Positions 45,834 to 54,047 of a DNA stretch of 64,000 nt are shown here, piece by piece; the stretch's first letter is position 1; each line of letters starts with the position of its first letter. Origin of the DNA: Dietzia sp. B32 (lineage in GTDB: Bacteria; Actinomycetota; Actinomycetes; Mycobacteriales; Mycobacteriaceae); contig NZ_CP093845.1 of assembly GCF_024732245.1 (NCBI RefSeq), forward strand, positions 992,001-1,056,000, in the 5' to 3' direction. A program made the translations under genes and the position numbers. The notes below the pieces were generated by a model that saw only the letters and a list, made by a program, of their open reading frames with translations, had not been told where the DNA came from and ran no database searches.

Positions 45834-46355
45834 GTGACCGATACGACACCGACCCCCGCCTCCCCGTCCACCGGCGCGGAGACCCCCACCTACCGCCTGT
45901 GGAAGACCGCCTCCCGGCTACCGTTCGGCTCACGCCTGTTCAGTGCCGGGGTCAGCCTCAAGGCCCCGTACTTCCGCACCGTGCGCCCGCACGTCGTCGA
46001 CGTCCGACCCGGCCGCTGCGTGGTGCGGGGGCCCGGATGGTGGGGCAACCGCAACCACATCGGCACCTTCCACGTGATCGCGGCGTGCAACCTCGCCGAG
46101 ATGGCGATGGGCGTGCTCGCCGAGGCCACCGTCCCGGCCACCCACCGCTGGATCCCCGTGGGGATGAACGTGCGGTACCCGGCCAAGTCGACCGGAGGGA
46201 TGACGGTGACCGCGGAGTGGACGGAGCTGCCGGACTTCTCGTCCTTCACCAGCGGGCAGGACGTCGAGGTGCCGCTGAGGTTCGTGGACGACGCCGGGGT
46301 CGAGCCCGTGGTCGGTTCGATCACCATCCGGGTCTCGCCCAAGAAGAAGGGCTGA
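45834..46355 (+). CDS. DUF4442 hotdog-fold protein (acyl-CoA thioesterase-like)
   Basis: A 173-residue protein of the DUF4442 group, a hotdog fold related to PaaI-type thioesterases. Segments include VVRGPGWWGNRNHIGTFHVIAACNLAEMAMG, in which a His and Glu occupy catalytic-looking positions, and VGMNVRYPAKSTGGMTVTAEW. An acyl-CoA substrate is likely but unproven. It follows mftR by 62 nt with its own promoter. It is soluble with no signal peptide. Confidence 0.75.
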   Translation: MTDTTPTPASPSTGAETPTYRLWKTASRLPFGSRLFSAGVSLKAPYFRTVRPHVVDVRPGRCVVRGPGWWGNRNHIGTFHVIAACNLAEMAMGVLAEATVPATHRWIPVGMNVRYPAKSTGGMTVTAEWTELPDFSSFTSGQDVEVPLRFVDDAGVEPVVGSITIRVSPKKKG

Positions 46356-46398
46356 GGCACCCGGTACCGGGACCACACAGTCGCCCGGACACCGTCAC

Positions 46399-46486
46399 TC
46401 CGCCCTTCGACCCCTGCAACCCGCCCTTCGGATGTCGATGCGCCCCCGGAGCCCGCAGCGTGGTTGCGAATCCGGAGGGCGGATCC
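46399..46486. repeat. Palindromic intergenic repeat, copy 2
   Basis: CCGCCC units at 46400 and 46421, the block GATGCGCCCCCGGAGCCC at 46437-46454 (identical to 5961-5978) and an inverted unit GGGCGGAT at 46477-46484. Positions 46421-46434 pair with 46469-46482 at 12 of 14 bases. Unit order matches copy 1 near 5.9 kb. Confidence 0.6.
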
Positions 46487-46497
46487 GGCCCGCTGGT

Positions 46498-46548
46498 TTT
46501 CCGTTGCGGAAACGGAAAGAGAGGCCTATGTTTTCCATCATGGAAAAC
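46498..46548 (+). promoter_or_regulatory. Twin operators over a leaderless promoter
   Basis: Dyad 1 is TTTCCGTT-N5-AACGGAAA (46498-46518); dyad 2 is GTTTTCCATCATGGAAAAC (46530-46548). Their centres are 31 nt apart, about three helical turns. The promoter TTGCGG (46504-46509)-17-TATGTT (46527-46532) lies under them, and the ATG at 46540 is 7 nt after the -10. Confidence 0.65.
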
Positions 46549-47121
46549 AACGGGCCCGCTCCGGGCACCGGGCCCCTCGACCCGGACAACGCCGTGCCGC
46601 AGGACAGCACCTCCCAGCAGGACACCGCTGCTCCGTGCGGGACCACCGCGTACGACCCGGCCGCCGCACTCGCCGATGTCGACTCCGCACGCCGCGCCGT
46701 GGCGGACCGGCTCATCACCCCGTGGTGGTATCACCCCGCGCTCGGGGCGATCCTCGCCGCGATCCTCCTGGTCGGCGCTCTCGACCTGCACGACCTCATC
46801 CGCCTCCCGGTGGCACTTGTCGGCGCCGTGGGCATCGGCCTGCTCGTCGCCGCGTACCAGCGAATCACCGGCCTGTGGGTGGACATGCGCAACCTCGGCC
46901 CCGTCTCGCGACGGTGGTGGCTCGCCTACGCGGTGGTGGTCGTCGTCGTCACCGTCTCCTCGCTCGCACCCACACTCACCGACCGGGCACTGCCCGTGTG
47001 GGCGGCCCTGGCCCTCGCCGCCATCGCGCTGGTCGCGACGATCGTGTTGGGACGCCGGGTCGACGAGGCCCTGCGGACGGAGATCCGCTCGGGCGCCGCC
47101 GCGCTCCCCCGCCGGCGATGA
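46540..47121 (+). CDS. Small membrane protein paired with a winged-helix regulator
   Basis: A 193-residue protein. After about 50 Pro/Asp/Gln-rich residues it has four hydrophobic segments arranged as two pairs (ILAAILLVGALDLHDLI, VALVGAVGIGLLVAAY, WLAYAVVVVVVTVSSL, ALALAAIALVATIVL). I know no function; similar proteins occur next to winged-helix regulators. The ATG at 46540 is preferred because TATGTT lies 7 nt before it; an in-frame ATG at 46528 would be inside the -10. It overlaps the regulator gene in ATGA. Confidence 0.8.
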   Translation: MENNGPAPGTGPLDPDNAVPQDSTSQQDTAAPCGTTAYDPAAALADVDSARRAVADRLITPWWYHPALGAILAAILLVGALDLHDLIRLPVALVGAVGIGLLVAAYQRITGLWVDMRNLGPVSRRWWLAYAVVVVVVTVSSLAPTLTDRALPVWAALALAAIALVATIVLGRRVDEALRTEIRSGAAALPRRR

Positions 47122-47462
47122 GGGCCGGACGCCCCGCGGCGCAGTTCGACGAGATCATCCACGCCCCGCACCGCCTGCGGATCTGCGCCCTGCTCGCGCC
47201 CGTGGAATCGATGGAGTTCGGGACCGTCCGCGACGAGCTCGGGGTGGCCGACTCCGTCTTGTCGAAGCAGTTCAAGGTCCTCACCGACGCCGGGTACGCG
47301 ACCACCTCCAAGGCCGCCGGGAAGACCGGTCGCGCACGGACCTGGTTGGCCCTGACACGGGCCGGGCGGACGGCGTTCTCCGGTCACCTCGAGGCGCTGC
47401 GGGAACTGGCAGCCGCCGCGGAGGGCGCACCTACCCCGGGGCGAGGGCCCGGCGCGCAGTGA
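47118..47462 (+). CDS. Winged-helix transcriptional regulator (HTH_34-like)
   Basis: A 114-residue regulator of the MarR/ArsR-like winged-helix type. The DNA-binding core is FDEIIHAPHRLRICALLAPV, then FGTVRDELGVADSVLSKQFKVLTDAGY, with the wing KTGRARTWLALTRAG. No metal-binding cysteines are present. Overlapping the membrane protein gene, it probably binds the TTTTCC/GGAAAA dyads upstream and regulates its own operon. The effector is unknown. Confidence 0.88.
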   Translation: MRAGRPAAQFDEIIHAPHRLRICALLAPVESMEFGTVRDELGVADSVLSKQFKVLTDAGYATTSKAAGKTGRARTWLALTRAGRTAFSGHLEALRELAAAAEGAPTPGRGPGAQ

Positions 47463-47465
47463 CCG

Positions 47466-48344
47466 TCAGTCCCGGGTGCGGGCGTCGAAGGCCTTGATCG
47501 CGATCGGGGCGATGATCACCGTCAGACCCACGATCCACAGCAGCGACGCCAGCACCGGGTGCTGCAGTGGCAGTGCGGCGTCCGGCCCGACGGCAGGCGC
47601 GTTCCCCCACAGCTGACGCATCGCCTGCACGACCGACGAGAGCGGGTTCCACTCGGCGATCACCCGCAGCCAGGCCGGCATCGACTCCGGCGGGGCGAAG
47701 GTGTTGGCGACGAACGTGATGGGGAACGTCGTGGTGAACATGACGCCGTTGACCGCCTCGATGGTCTTGAGCCTCGAGCCCACGACGATGCCGATCCAGA
47801 TCATGACGAAGCCGAAGCCCACCAGGATGAGATAGCCCAGCAGCGCGTCGAGGATCCCGCTGCGGATCCGCCACCCCACGATGAGGCCCGTCAACGACAT
47901 CACCACCACGCCGATCGACGAGTGGATGAGGCTCGAGGCGCTGCGGGCGATGAGGATCGACGCGCGCTGGATGGGCAGCGAACGGAAGCGGTCGATGATC
48001 CCCTTGTTGAGGTCGTTGCACAGACCGGAGGCCACGACGAACGAGGAGAACGCCATGGTCTGGGCCATGATGCCCGGAAGCAGCCACTCGCGGTAGTCAC
48101 CGCCCGCCACCGCGATGGCGCCACCGAAGACGAACGCGAACAGCAGCACGAACATCACCGGCTGGATGGTGACGTCCGCGAGGTTCTCCGGCTGACGACG
48201 GATGTGGAAGAGGTTGCGGCGGGTCAGCGCGGAGATCTGGCGACCGAACGAGGGCCCGTCCGGGCGGGCCGGCACGGAGAAGTGCTCCGCGGTGGGCGGT
48301 CCCGCTGCGGACGTACCCGCCGAGGGGTCGGCGACTGTGCTCAT
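47466..48344 (-). CDS. ABC-2 type exporter permease (DrrB-like)
   Basis: A 292-residue permease with six membrane spans from about 60 to 285 and the ABC-2 loop (LLPGIMAQTMAFSSFVVASGLCNDLNKGIIDRFRSLPI), in which GIIDRFRSLPI is the EAA-like coupling region. It overlaps the ATPase gene by 4 nt (ATGA). Such DrrAB-type pairs export lipids or drugs; the substrate is unknown. It converges on the winged-helix gene, with 3 nt between stops. Confidence 0.9.
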   Translation of the reverse strand: MSTVADPSAGTSAAGPPTAEHFSVPARPDGPSFGRQISALTRRNLFHIRRQPENLADVTIQPVMFVLLFAFVFGGAIAVAGGDYREWLLPGIMAQTMAFSSFVVASGLCNDLNKGIIDRFRSLPIQRASILIARSASSLIHSSIGVVVMSLTGLIVGWRIRSGILDALLGYLILVGFGFVMIWIGIVVGSRLKTIEAVNGVMFTTTFPITFVANTFAPPESMPAWLRVIAEWNPLSSVVQAMRQLWGNAPAVGPDAALPLQHPVLASLLWIVGLTVIIAPIAIKAFDARTRD

Positions 48345-49378
48345 ACCCGTGACTCCTGTTCCATCGTGTCGGTGTGCTGCGGGTCCTCGGCCTTGCGTCC
48401 GGTCAGGGACAGGAAGACGTCGTCCAGGCTGGGACGCTGCAGGCCGATGTCATCGAGTTCGATCCCCGCCTCGGTGAACGCGGCGGCGATCCCGGCCAGC
48501 GCCGACACCCCCTCGGACGGTGCGGTGAGCCGCCGGGCGTCCCTGTCCACGTGGAAGTCCGCGATGCGGGTACCCAGTACCCGCACAGCCTCGTCTACGT
48601 CCTCTGACCGGGACACCGTGATCACCAGACTGGCCGCGCCGGAGCGGTCCTTGAGCTGCAGCGGCGTGCCCTCGGCGATCACGCGGCCGTGGTCGATGAC
48701 GATCACCCTGTCCGCCAGCTGGTCCGCCTCGTCGAGGTACTGGGTGGTCAGCAACAACGTCGTGCCGTCCCGGACGAGGTCGCGCAGGACGTCCCACAGC
48801 TCGTTGCGCGAGCGGGGATCCAATCCCGTGGTGGGCTCATCGAGGAACAGCACCGGCGGGGCCGCGACGAGGCTCGCCGCCAGGTCCAACCGGCGCCGCA
48901 TACCGCCGGAGTAACTCTTGGCGACCCTGGTGGCCGCGTCGCTGAGCGAGAACTTCTCGAGCAACTCGTCCGCCCTGGCCTTGACCGCCTTCTTGGGCAG
49001 CCCGTACAGGTCGCCGATGAGGCGGAGGTTCTCCCGCCCGGTGAGCAACTCGTCCACCGTCGCCGACTGGGCGGTCAACCCCATCGCCTTGCGGACCTTC
49101 GCCGGCTCCCGCATCACGTCATGACCGGCGACCCGCGCCGTCCCGGAGGTCGGCGGGCTCAGAGTGGTCATCATCCGGATGGTGGTGGTCTTGCCGGAAC
49201 CGTTGGGCCCCAGCAGACCGAGGACCGTCCCGGTCGGGACGGCGAACGAGATGTCGTCGACGGCGGTGAAGTCGCCGAAGCGCTTCACGAGGTGCTCGGC
49301 CTCTATCGCCGGGGCGGAGGCGGGTCGGGTATCCACCTCAAAAGGGTGTCCCCCGTCCGCGCCCGAGTCAACACTCAC
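48341..49378 (-). CDS. ABC exporter ATPase (DrrA-like)
   Basis: A 345-residue ATP-binding subunit. The Walker A is GPNGSGKTTTIRMM, the signature is YSGGMRRRLDLAASL, and Walker B is VLFLDEPTTGLDP. The C-terminal 100 residues form the DrrA-type extension that contacts the permease. The GTG start at 49378 is tentative; an in-frame start nearer EVDTRPAS is possible. It is coupled to the permease. Confidence 0.92.
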   Translation of the reverse strand: MSVDSGADGGHPFEVDTRPASAPAIEAEHLVKRFGDFTAVDDISFAVPTGTVLGLLGPNGSGKTTTIRMMTTLSPPTSGTARVAGHDVMREPAKVRKAMGLTAQSATVDELLTGRENLRLIGDLYGLPKKAVKARADELLEKFSLSDAATRVAKSYSGGMRRRLDLAASLVAAPPVLFLDEPTTGLDPRSRNELWDVLRDLVRDGTTLLLTTQYLDEADQLADRVIVIDHGRVIAEGTPLQLKDRSGAASLVITVSRSEDVDEAVRVLGTRIADFHVDRDARRLTAPSEGVSALAGIAAAFTEAGIELDDIGLQRPSLDDVFLSLTGRKAEDPQHTDTMEQESRV

Positions 49379-49456
49379 CGCCCGCTTTGCGGACAGGATC
49401 TGTCAGCAATGGGCCGGAACCGGCCGGGATCGGATGCCGACTGCCGATGAGCGGCC

Positions 49457-49462
49457 TACCGT
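49457..49462 (+). promoter_or_regulatory. Leaderless promoter -10 (TACCGT) of the VOC gene
   Basis: TACCGT ends 7 nt before the ATG at 49470. Confidence 0.5.
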
Positions 49463-49469
49463 TGCCGGT

Positions 49470-49865
49470 ATGCCGCGCATCACAGTGACTTCCGTCCACG
49501 TTGACGACCAGGCTCGTGCGCTCGCCTTCTACACCGACGTGCTGGGGTTCGTCCTCAAGTACGACCTCCCCGCCGGTGACTTCCGGTGGCTGACGGTGGT
49601 GGATCCCGGCGACCCGGGTGGCACCCAGCTACTGCTCGAGCCGGACCAGCATCCCGCGGCGCGCGCCTACACCGCCGCCCTCCGCGCGGACGGCATTCCG
49701 GCCGCGCAATTCGAGGTGGACGACATCCACCGGGCCCACTCCGAACTGCAGGAGAAGGGCGCCCGCATCGTGCAGCCTCCCGCCGAGATGGGCCCGGTGT
49801 GGACGCTGGTCCTCGACGACACCTGCGGCAATCTCATCCAGCTCGTCACCGCGCCCGATATGTGA
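49470..49865 (+). CDS. VOC superfamily (glyoxalase-like) protein
   Basis: A 131-residue single-domain VOC protein with two beta-alpha-beta-beta-beta units: VTSVHVDDQARALAFYTDVLGFVLKYDLP, then AAQFEVDDIHRAHSELQEKGARIVQPP and DDTCGNLIQLVTAP. His and Glu/Gln residues at metal positions are plausible. Members include glyoxalase I, dioxygenases and resistance proteins; the substrate is unknown. It stands alone. Confidence 0.88.
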   Translation: MPRITVTSVHVDDQARALAFYTDVLGFVLKYDLPAGDFRWLTVVDPGDPGGTQLLLEPDQHPAARAYTAALRADGIPAAQFEVDDIHRAHSELQEKGARIVQPPAEMGPVWTLVLDDTCGNLIQLVTAPDM

Positions 49866-49965
49866 GAGTTGTTCCCGCGTGGGCTCGCCGGGGGTGCCCG
49901 GCGTATCGTGGGGAGGTTGCCAGCGCGATCGTCGCCGCCTCACGACCAAAGGATGACCGGTACCC

Positions 49966-50796
49966 ATGAGCCCCATGTCGACCATCCCACCGACCATCGC
50001 CCGATCGTGGCTGCTCCTGCCCGCGGACAAATCCGAGCGCTTCGACGACGCCGTCAACTCGGAGATGGACGTGGTGGTCCTCGACGTGGAGGACGGGTGC
50101 CGGCAGTCCGAGAAGGAGCGCGCCCGTCGCGAGGTCCGGCAGTGGCTCGAGGCCGGCAACCACGCGTGGATCCGCATCAACGATGTCCGCTCCCCCGAGT
50201 GGGAGAAAGACCTCATGGCGCTCGGGCACTGTCCGGGCCTGGACGGCGTGATGCTGGCCAAGACCGAGAACGCCGAGCACGTCTCCCTCACGGCCGCGCG
50301 CCTGGCCGAGAACACCCCGATCGTCGCGTTGGTGGAGTCGGCCGACGGCCTCGCCCAGGCCGCCGAGATCGCCAAGTCCGACCAGGTGGTGCGGCTGGCC
50401 TTCGGCGTCGGTGACTTCCGTCGCGACACGGGCATCGGGTCGTCGCAGATCGCCCTGGCGTACACGCGCTCGCAGTTCGTGGTGGCCAGCCGGATCGCGC
50501 GCGTGGCCCCGCCCATCGACGGGCCGACCATCTCCAACGACACGCAGGTCCTCAGGGACGCCGCCGAGCACGCCGTCGAGATGGGCATGACCGGCAAGCT
50601 GTGCCTCCGCGTGGACCAGGCGCCCTACATCAACGAGGTCCTCTCCCCCTCCGCGGCCGACGTCTCCTGGGCCGAGTCCGTGATCGACGAGCTGGGCCCC
50701 GGCGGCGAGCGCGCCCGGGACGGTGCCGATCTGCCGCGACTGGCCCGGGCCCAGAAGATCGCGCGCCTCGCGCAGGCGTACGCCGGGGCTCGCTGA
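49966..50796 (+). CDS. HpcH/HpaI family CoA-ester lyase
   Basis: A 276-residue TIM-barrel lyase of the citrate lyase beta-subunit/malyl-CoA lyase group. It reads SWLLLPADKSERF (Arg is absent from the usual RSLLFVPG), VVVLDVEDGC (metal Asp/Glu), GVMLAKTENAEHV, VALVESADGLAQA and FGVGDFRRDTG. These enzymes cleave malyl- or methylmalyl-CoA type esters. The start may be ATG 49966 or 49975. TATCGT at 49904 gives a leader of about 50 nt. Confidence 0.85.
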   Translation: MSPMSTIPPTIARSWLLLPADKSERFDDAVNSEMDVVVLDVEDGCRQSEKERARREVRQWLEAGNHAWIRINDVRSPEWEKDLMALGHCPGLDGVMLAKTENAEHVSLTAARLAENTPIVALVESADGLAQAAEIAKSDQVVRLAFGVGDFRRDTGIGSSQIALAYTRSQFVVASRIARVAPPIDGPTISNDTQVLRDAAEHAVEMGMTGKLCLRVDQAPYINEVLSPSAADVSWAESVIDELGPGGERARDGADLPRLARAQKIARLAQAYAGAR

Positions 50797-50831
50797 CGCG
50801 ACCTCGCGCGCGGACAGGGCCCCGGAGGAGG

Positions 50832-51704
50832 TCAGCGGGGTGAGTCCCCGGTGACGAGCGGCAGGTCGGGGTCCGCCGCCCAGGCCACCATCGATCCGTC
50901 GTAGACCGCCACGTCCTCGCGCCCGGCCAGCGCCAGCGCGTGGGCGACCCCGGTGGCGGCGATCCCGCCGCCGCAGTAGGTGACGACCTTCCGGTCCTCG
51001 TCCAGCAGCCCGGCCGCCTCGAATTCGGCGCGCAGTTCCCCGATCGGCCGGAGCGCGCCGGACTCGGGGTCCCGCAGGCTGGTCACCGGCAGGTTGATGC
51101 TGCCGGGAATGTGGCCCGGCCGACCGTACGAGTCGATGTCGCCGCGGTAGGTGGCCTCGTCGAGGACGTTGACGAGGATCGTGTTCTCGTCGTCCAGGGT
51201 TGCGGCGACGTCCTCGGTGGACCGGATCATCTCCGGGCGGCGGACACCGCTGAAGGTGCGGGGCGTCGGCACGGCGATCTCATCGGTGACCTCGTAGCCG
51301 GCGGCCTTCCACGCCGGCAGGCCGCCGTCGAGGACGGTGACGTCGTCGAAGCCCTCGAAGCGCAGGTGCCACCACAGGCGGGTGGCCCAGAACCCCTCGT
51401 GCTGGTCGTAGACCACGACGGTCGCCCCGTCCCCGATGCCCAGGGCGCCCGCGGCAGCCGCGAAGCGCTCGTGGTCCGGCGCGGTGGCGGACAGGGGGCT
51501 GCCCGGGTCGGCGAAGTCGCCGAGCAGGTCGGCGAACAGGGCGCCGGGGATGTGCTCGGGCCGGTACGTGGCGACGCCCGAGACCGGGCGCGGGGTGCCG
51601 TCCGCGTCGGCGGCCAGGTGGGTGGTGGCGTCGACGACGACGAGGTCGGCGTCACCCAGGTGCGCGTGCAGCCACTCGGGGCTCACGGTGAGGGGGGTCG
51701 TCAT
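50832..51704 (-). CDS. Thiosulfate/3-mercaptopyruvate-type sulfurtransferase
   Basis: A 290-residue protein with two rhodanese domains. The N-terminal one (about 10-130) is inactive in sequence, and the C-terminal one (about 155-285) has the catalytic Cys in VVTYCGGGIAATGVAHAL. The loop YCGGGI fits the SseA/CysA-like group. It transfers sulfane sulfur from thiosulfate or mercaptopyruvate to thiols or cyanide. The ATG follows AAAGGAG. Confidence 0.92.
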   Translation of the reverse strand: MTTPLTVSPEWLHAHLGDADLVVVDATTHLAADADGTPRPVSGVATYRPEHIPGALFADLLGDFADPGSPLSATAPDHERFAAAAGALGIGDGATVVVYDQHEGFWATRLWWHLRFEGFDDVTVLDGGLPAWKAAGYEVTDEIAVPTPRTFSGVRRPEMIRSTEDVAATLDDENTILVNVLDEATYRGDIDSYGRPGHIPGSINLPVTSLRDPESGALRPIGELRAEFEAAGLLDEDRKVVTYCGGGIAATGVAHALALAGREDVAVYDGSMVAWAADPDLPLVTGDSPR

Positions 51705-51750
51705 GTCTGCTCCTTTCGATGACTACCCCTCCCAGGATAGACAGATCTGT

Positions 51751-53109
51751 TCAGTGGACGCGCTGGAGCCGGACGTTGGCGAACTCGGTCAGTCCCCAGC
51801 GGCCGAGCTCGCGGCCGTAGCCCGAACGCTTGACGCCGCCGAACGGCAGGCCGGGCATCGTCGTGCCGTGCTCGTTGACGTAGGCCATACCCACCTCGAG
51901 CCGCTCGGCCACCTCGGAGGCGCGGTCGACGTCGGTCCCCCACACCGAGCCGGACAGGCCGAAGTGGGTGTCGTTGGCGATCCGCACGGCCTCGTCGACG
52001 GAGTCGTAGGCGTACACCATGGCAACGGGGCCGAAGATCTCCTCGCGGTAGGCGTCCATCTCCTCGGTGATGTCGGTGAGGACGGTGGGCTGCATGAACG
52101 CGCCGGGCCGGTCGATCGCGGCGCCGCCCGTGACGAGCGTCGCGCCCTGCTCGACGGCGCGCTCGACCTGCTCCACGACGCCGTCGCGCGCGTCCTCGGA
52201 GGACAGCGGGCCCAGCTCGGTGCCCTCGTCGGCGGCGGGACCGACGGACAGTTCCTCGTAGAGGTTCTTCAGTCGCCCGACGAAGTCGTCCTTCATCTGC
52301 GCCGGGACGAAGATCCGCTTGGGCGAGTTGCAGGCCTGCCCACAGTTGGAGAGTCGCGCCCGACCCACGGTCTCGACCAGCTCGTCGAGGTCGTCGGCGT
52401 CCAGGACGACCAGCGGGTCGGAGCCGCCGAGCTCCAGGACGCTGGGCTTGAGGTTCTCCGCGGCCACCGTGGCCACCGCGGCCCCGGCGCCCTCGCTGCC
52501 GGTGAGGGAGACGCCCTTGATCCTGGGGTCGGCGATCATCTCGGCCACCGTGTCGCTCGAGGCGTACACGTTGACGTAGGCGTCCTCGGGGAGGCCGGCT
52601 CCGCGCTGGACCTTCTCGATCGCCGCGGAGGAGCGGGCGCAGATGCTCGCGTGCTTGAGCACGACGGTGTTGCCCAGTAGCAGGTTGGGTGCCGCGAACC
52701 GGGCCACCTGGTAGTAGGGGTAGTTCCACGGCATGATCCCGACCAGCGGTCCGACCGGCTCGTAGGTCACCCGGTTGAGCCGGGCGTCCGGCACATCCAG
52801 GGTGTCGGACTCGAGCAGCGCCGGGCCGTGCTCGCCGTACCAGCGGTAGATCGACGCCGCGAGGGCCACCTCACCCCGCGCCTGTTCGGGGAGCTTGCCC
52901 ATCTCGGTGGTGATCGCCTTGCCCAGCTCCTCGCGGTGCTCGTCGAAGGCGTCGGCGATCGCCAGGAGGATCCGTGCCCGCTCGGACACCTCCGTCGCGC
53001 GCCAGGCGGCGAACCCCTCGGTGACCGTGCTCAGGATGGTGTCGACGTCCTCGGTCTGCTCGTACTCGCGGTCGGTCCGGCCGGTCGATGGATCGTGCGT
53101 GACGTACAT
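51751..53109 (-). CDS. Succinate-semialdehyde dehydrogenase (GabD1-like)
   Basis: A 452-residue aldehyde dehydrogenase that best fits the short NADP-type succinate-semialdehyde dehydrogenases (GabD1 of mycobacteria). It has MPWNYPYYQVARF, the NAD-fold GVSLTGSEGAGAAV, ELGGSDPLVVL holding the general-base Glu, and the catalytic Cys in NCGQACNSPKR. The ATG follows AAGGAGAA. It fills a gap from GABA or 2-oxoglutarate to succinate in the TCA cycle. Confidence 0.88.
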   Translation of the reverse strand: MYVTHDPSTGRTDREYEQTEDVDTILSTVTEGFAAWRATEVSERARILLAIADAFDEHREELGKAITTEMGKLPEQARGEVALAASIYRWYGEHGPALLESDTLDVPDARLNRVTYEPVGPLVGIMPWNYPYYQVARFAAPNLLLGNTVVLKHASICARSSAAIEKVQRGAGLPEDAYVNVYASSDTVAEMIADPRIKGVSLTGSEGAGAAVATVAAENLKPSVLELGGSDPLVVLDADDLDELVETVGRARLSNCGQACNSPKRIFVPAQMKDDFVGRLKNLYEELSVGPAADEGTELGPLSSEDARDGVVEQVERAVEQGATLVTGGAAIDRPGAFMQPTVLTDITEEMDAYREEIFGPVAMVYAYDSVDEAVRIANDTHFGLSGSVWGTDVDRASEVAERLEVGMAYVNEHGTTMPGLPFGGVKRSGYGRELGRWGLTEFANVRLQRVH

Positions 53110-53217
53110 GCGGTTCTCCTTCGCGTGGCGTTCTGGTCGAGGCTCGCCGGGATCGTTCCCGGCTCGTGCCGCGACGGTAGGACGCCCGCGGGCCGGACGC
53201 ATCCGGTCGACACGCCA

Positions 53218-53253
53218 CGACCCCGCCGGCGTCCAGGCGTGCCGGCGGGGTCG
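53218..53253 (-). terminator. Strong intrinsic-type terminator after esxT
   Basis: A perfect 13-bp stem (CGACCCCGCCGGC with GCCGGCGGGGTCG) and 10-nt loop. It starts 17 nt after the esxT stop, closing the minus-strand ESX-4 operon. No T-tract follows. Confidence 0.8.
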
Positions 53254-53270
53254 ATCGGAGGTCGGGAGGG

Positions 53271-53564
53271 TCAGCCCCAGCCCTGGGCGGCGCGCCGATC
53301 GGCGTCGGCCATGCCCTGGTTGCCCTGGCTCGCGGCGCGCGAGATCTCGGCCAGCATCGCCTGGAGCGCGGCCGCGGCCTGGTCCCAGTCGTTCTGGTGC
53401 GCCTGGTAGGCGACGGCGGCGTCACCCTCCCACTCGGCGACGAGCGGCGCGAGGTAGGCCTTGAGGTCGTCGAGCGTGCTGCGCAGGGCGGTGGAGGCCT
53501 GCGTGACCTGCCCGACGAGCGCCTCGATCGGGCCATGGTTGTAGGTGATCTGTCCTGAGGTCAT
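53271..53564 (-). CDS. esxT: ESX-4 WXG100 protein EsxT
   Basis: A 97-residue WXG100 protein forming a helical hairpin around the W-E-G turn (VAEWEGDAAVAYQAHQNDW). The YxxxD/E export motif may be present in YQAHQND. It pairs with the preceding WXG100 protein as a heterodimer secreted by ESX-4. It is the last gene before the terminator. Naming by order in M. tuberculosis Rv3444c-Rv3445c. Confidence 0.9.
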   Translation of the reverse strand: MTSGQITYNHGPIEALVGQVTQASTALRSTLDDLKAYLAPLVAEWEGDAAVAYQAHQNDWDQAAAALQAMLAEISRAASQGNQGMADADRRAAQGWG

Positions 53565-53598
53565 GGGAGTTCCCTTCCGGTGCTGGCGGTGTCGGCGG

Positions 53599-53919
53599 TC
53601 AGAGGTTGAGGGGGCCGGCGGCGCCGGCGCGGTTGATGAGTGCGGCGGAGTCCTGGTCCGCGGCGTCGAACGACGAACTGTTGGTCCGCATCGTCTCGGA
53701 GATCCCCGCCAGCGCGTGGTTGAGCTTGGTGCTCTGCTGCTGCCATTCGGTCATGATCTGGGTGAACCGGGCCTGGGCGGCGCCCCGCCACACCGAGCCC
53801 CCGAGCTGGGACACGGAGTCCCGCACAGTGCCGAGCAGTCGGTCGATCTCCAGGTTCACGTCGTCGACCCTCCTGGCCGCGGTGTCCATGGTCCCGATGT
53901 GGGTGTTGAACCCGGTCAT
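53599..53919 (-). CDS. esxU: ESX-4 WXG100 protein EsxU
   Basis: A 106-residue WXG100 protein with the turn VWRGAAQARFTQIMTEW. The ATG at 53919 has GGGGAGGA upstream; a longer start would add an acidic stretch lacking family homology. It lies 34 nt upstream of esxT. The pair is the predicted main ESX-4 substrate. Confidence 0.9.
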   Translation of the reverse strand: MTGFNTHIGTMDTAARRVDDVNLEIDRLLGTVRDSVSQLGGSVWRGAAQARFTQIMTEWQQQSTKLNHALAGISETMRTNSSSFDAADQDSAALINRAGAAGPLNL

Positions 53920-54047
53920 CTCGTCCTCCCCTGTGGTCGGTGCGGAATCCCCTTCTGGGTCCGTCACAGTGTTCGACGCGCCCTCGGGGCGGTTCGGTTC
54001 CGCCTGATCGGCGAAAACTTCCCCGCGATTCACTCAGCGGGGTGCGA

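Noticed and set aside
46432-46539. Upstream starts for the four-span membrane protein (46432 or 46528)
   Set aside because: The 46432 start reads through the palindromic repeat, and 46528 lies inside the -10 hexamer. The ATG at 46540 has ideal leaderless spacing.
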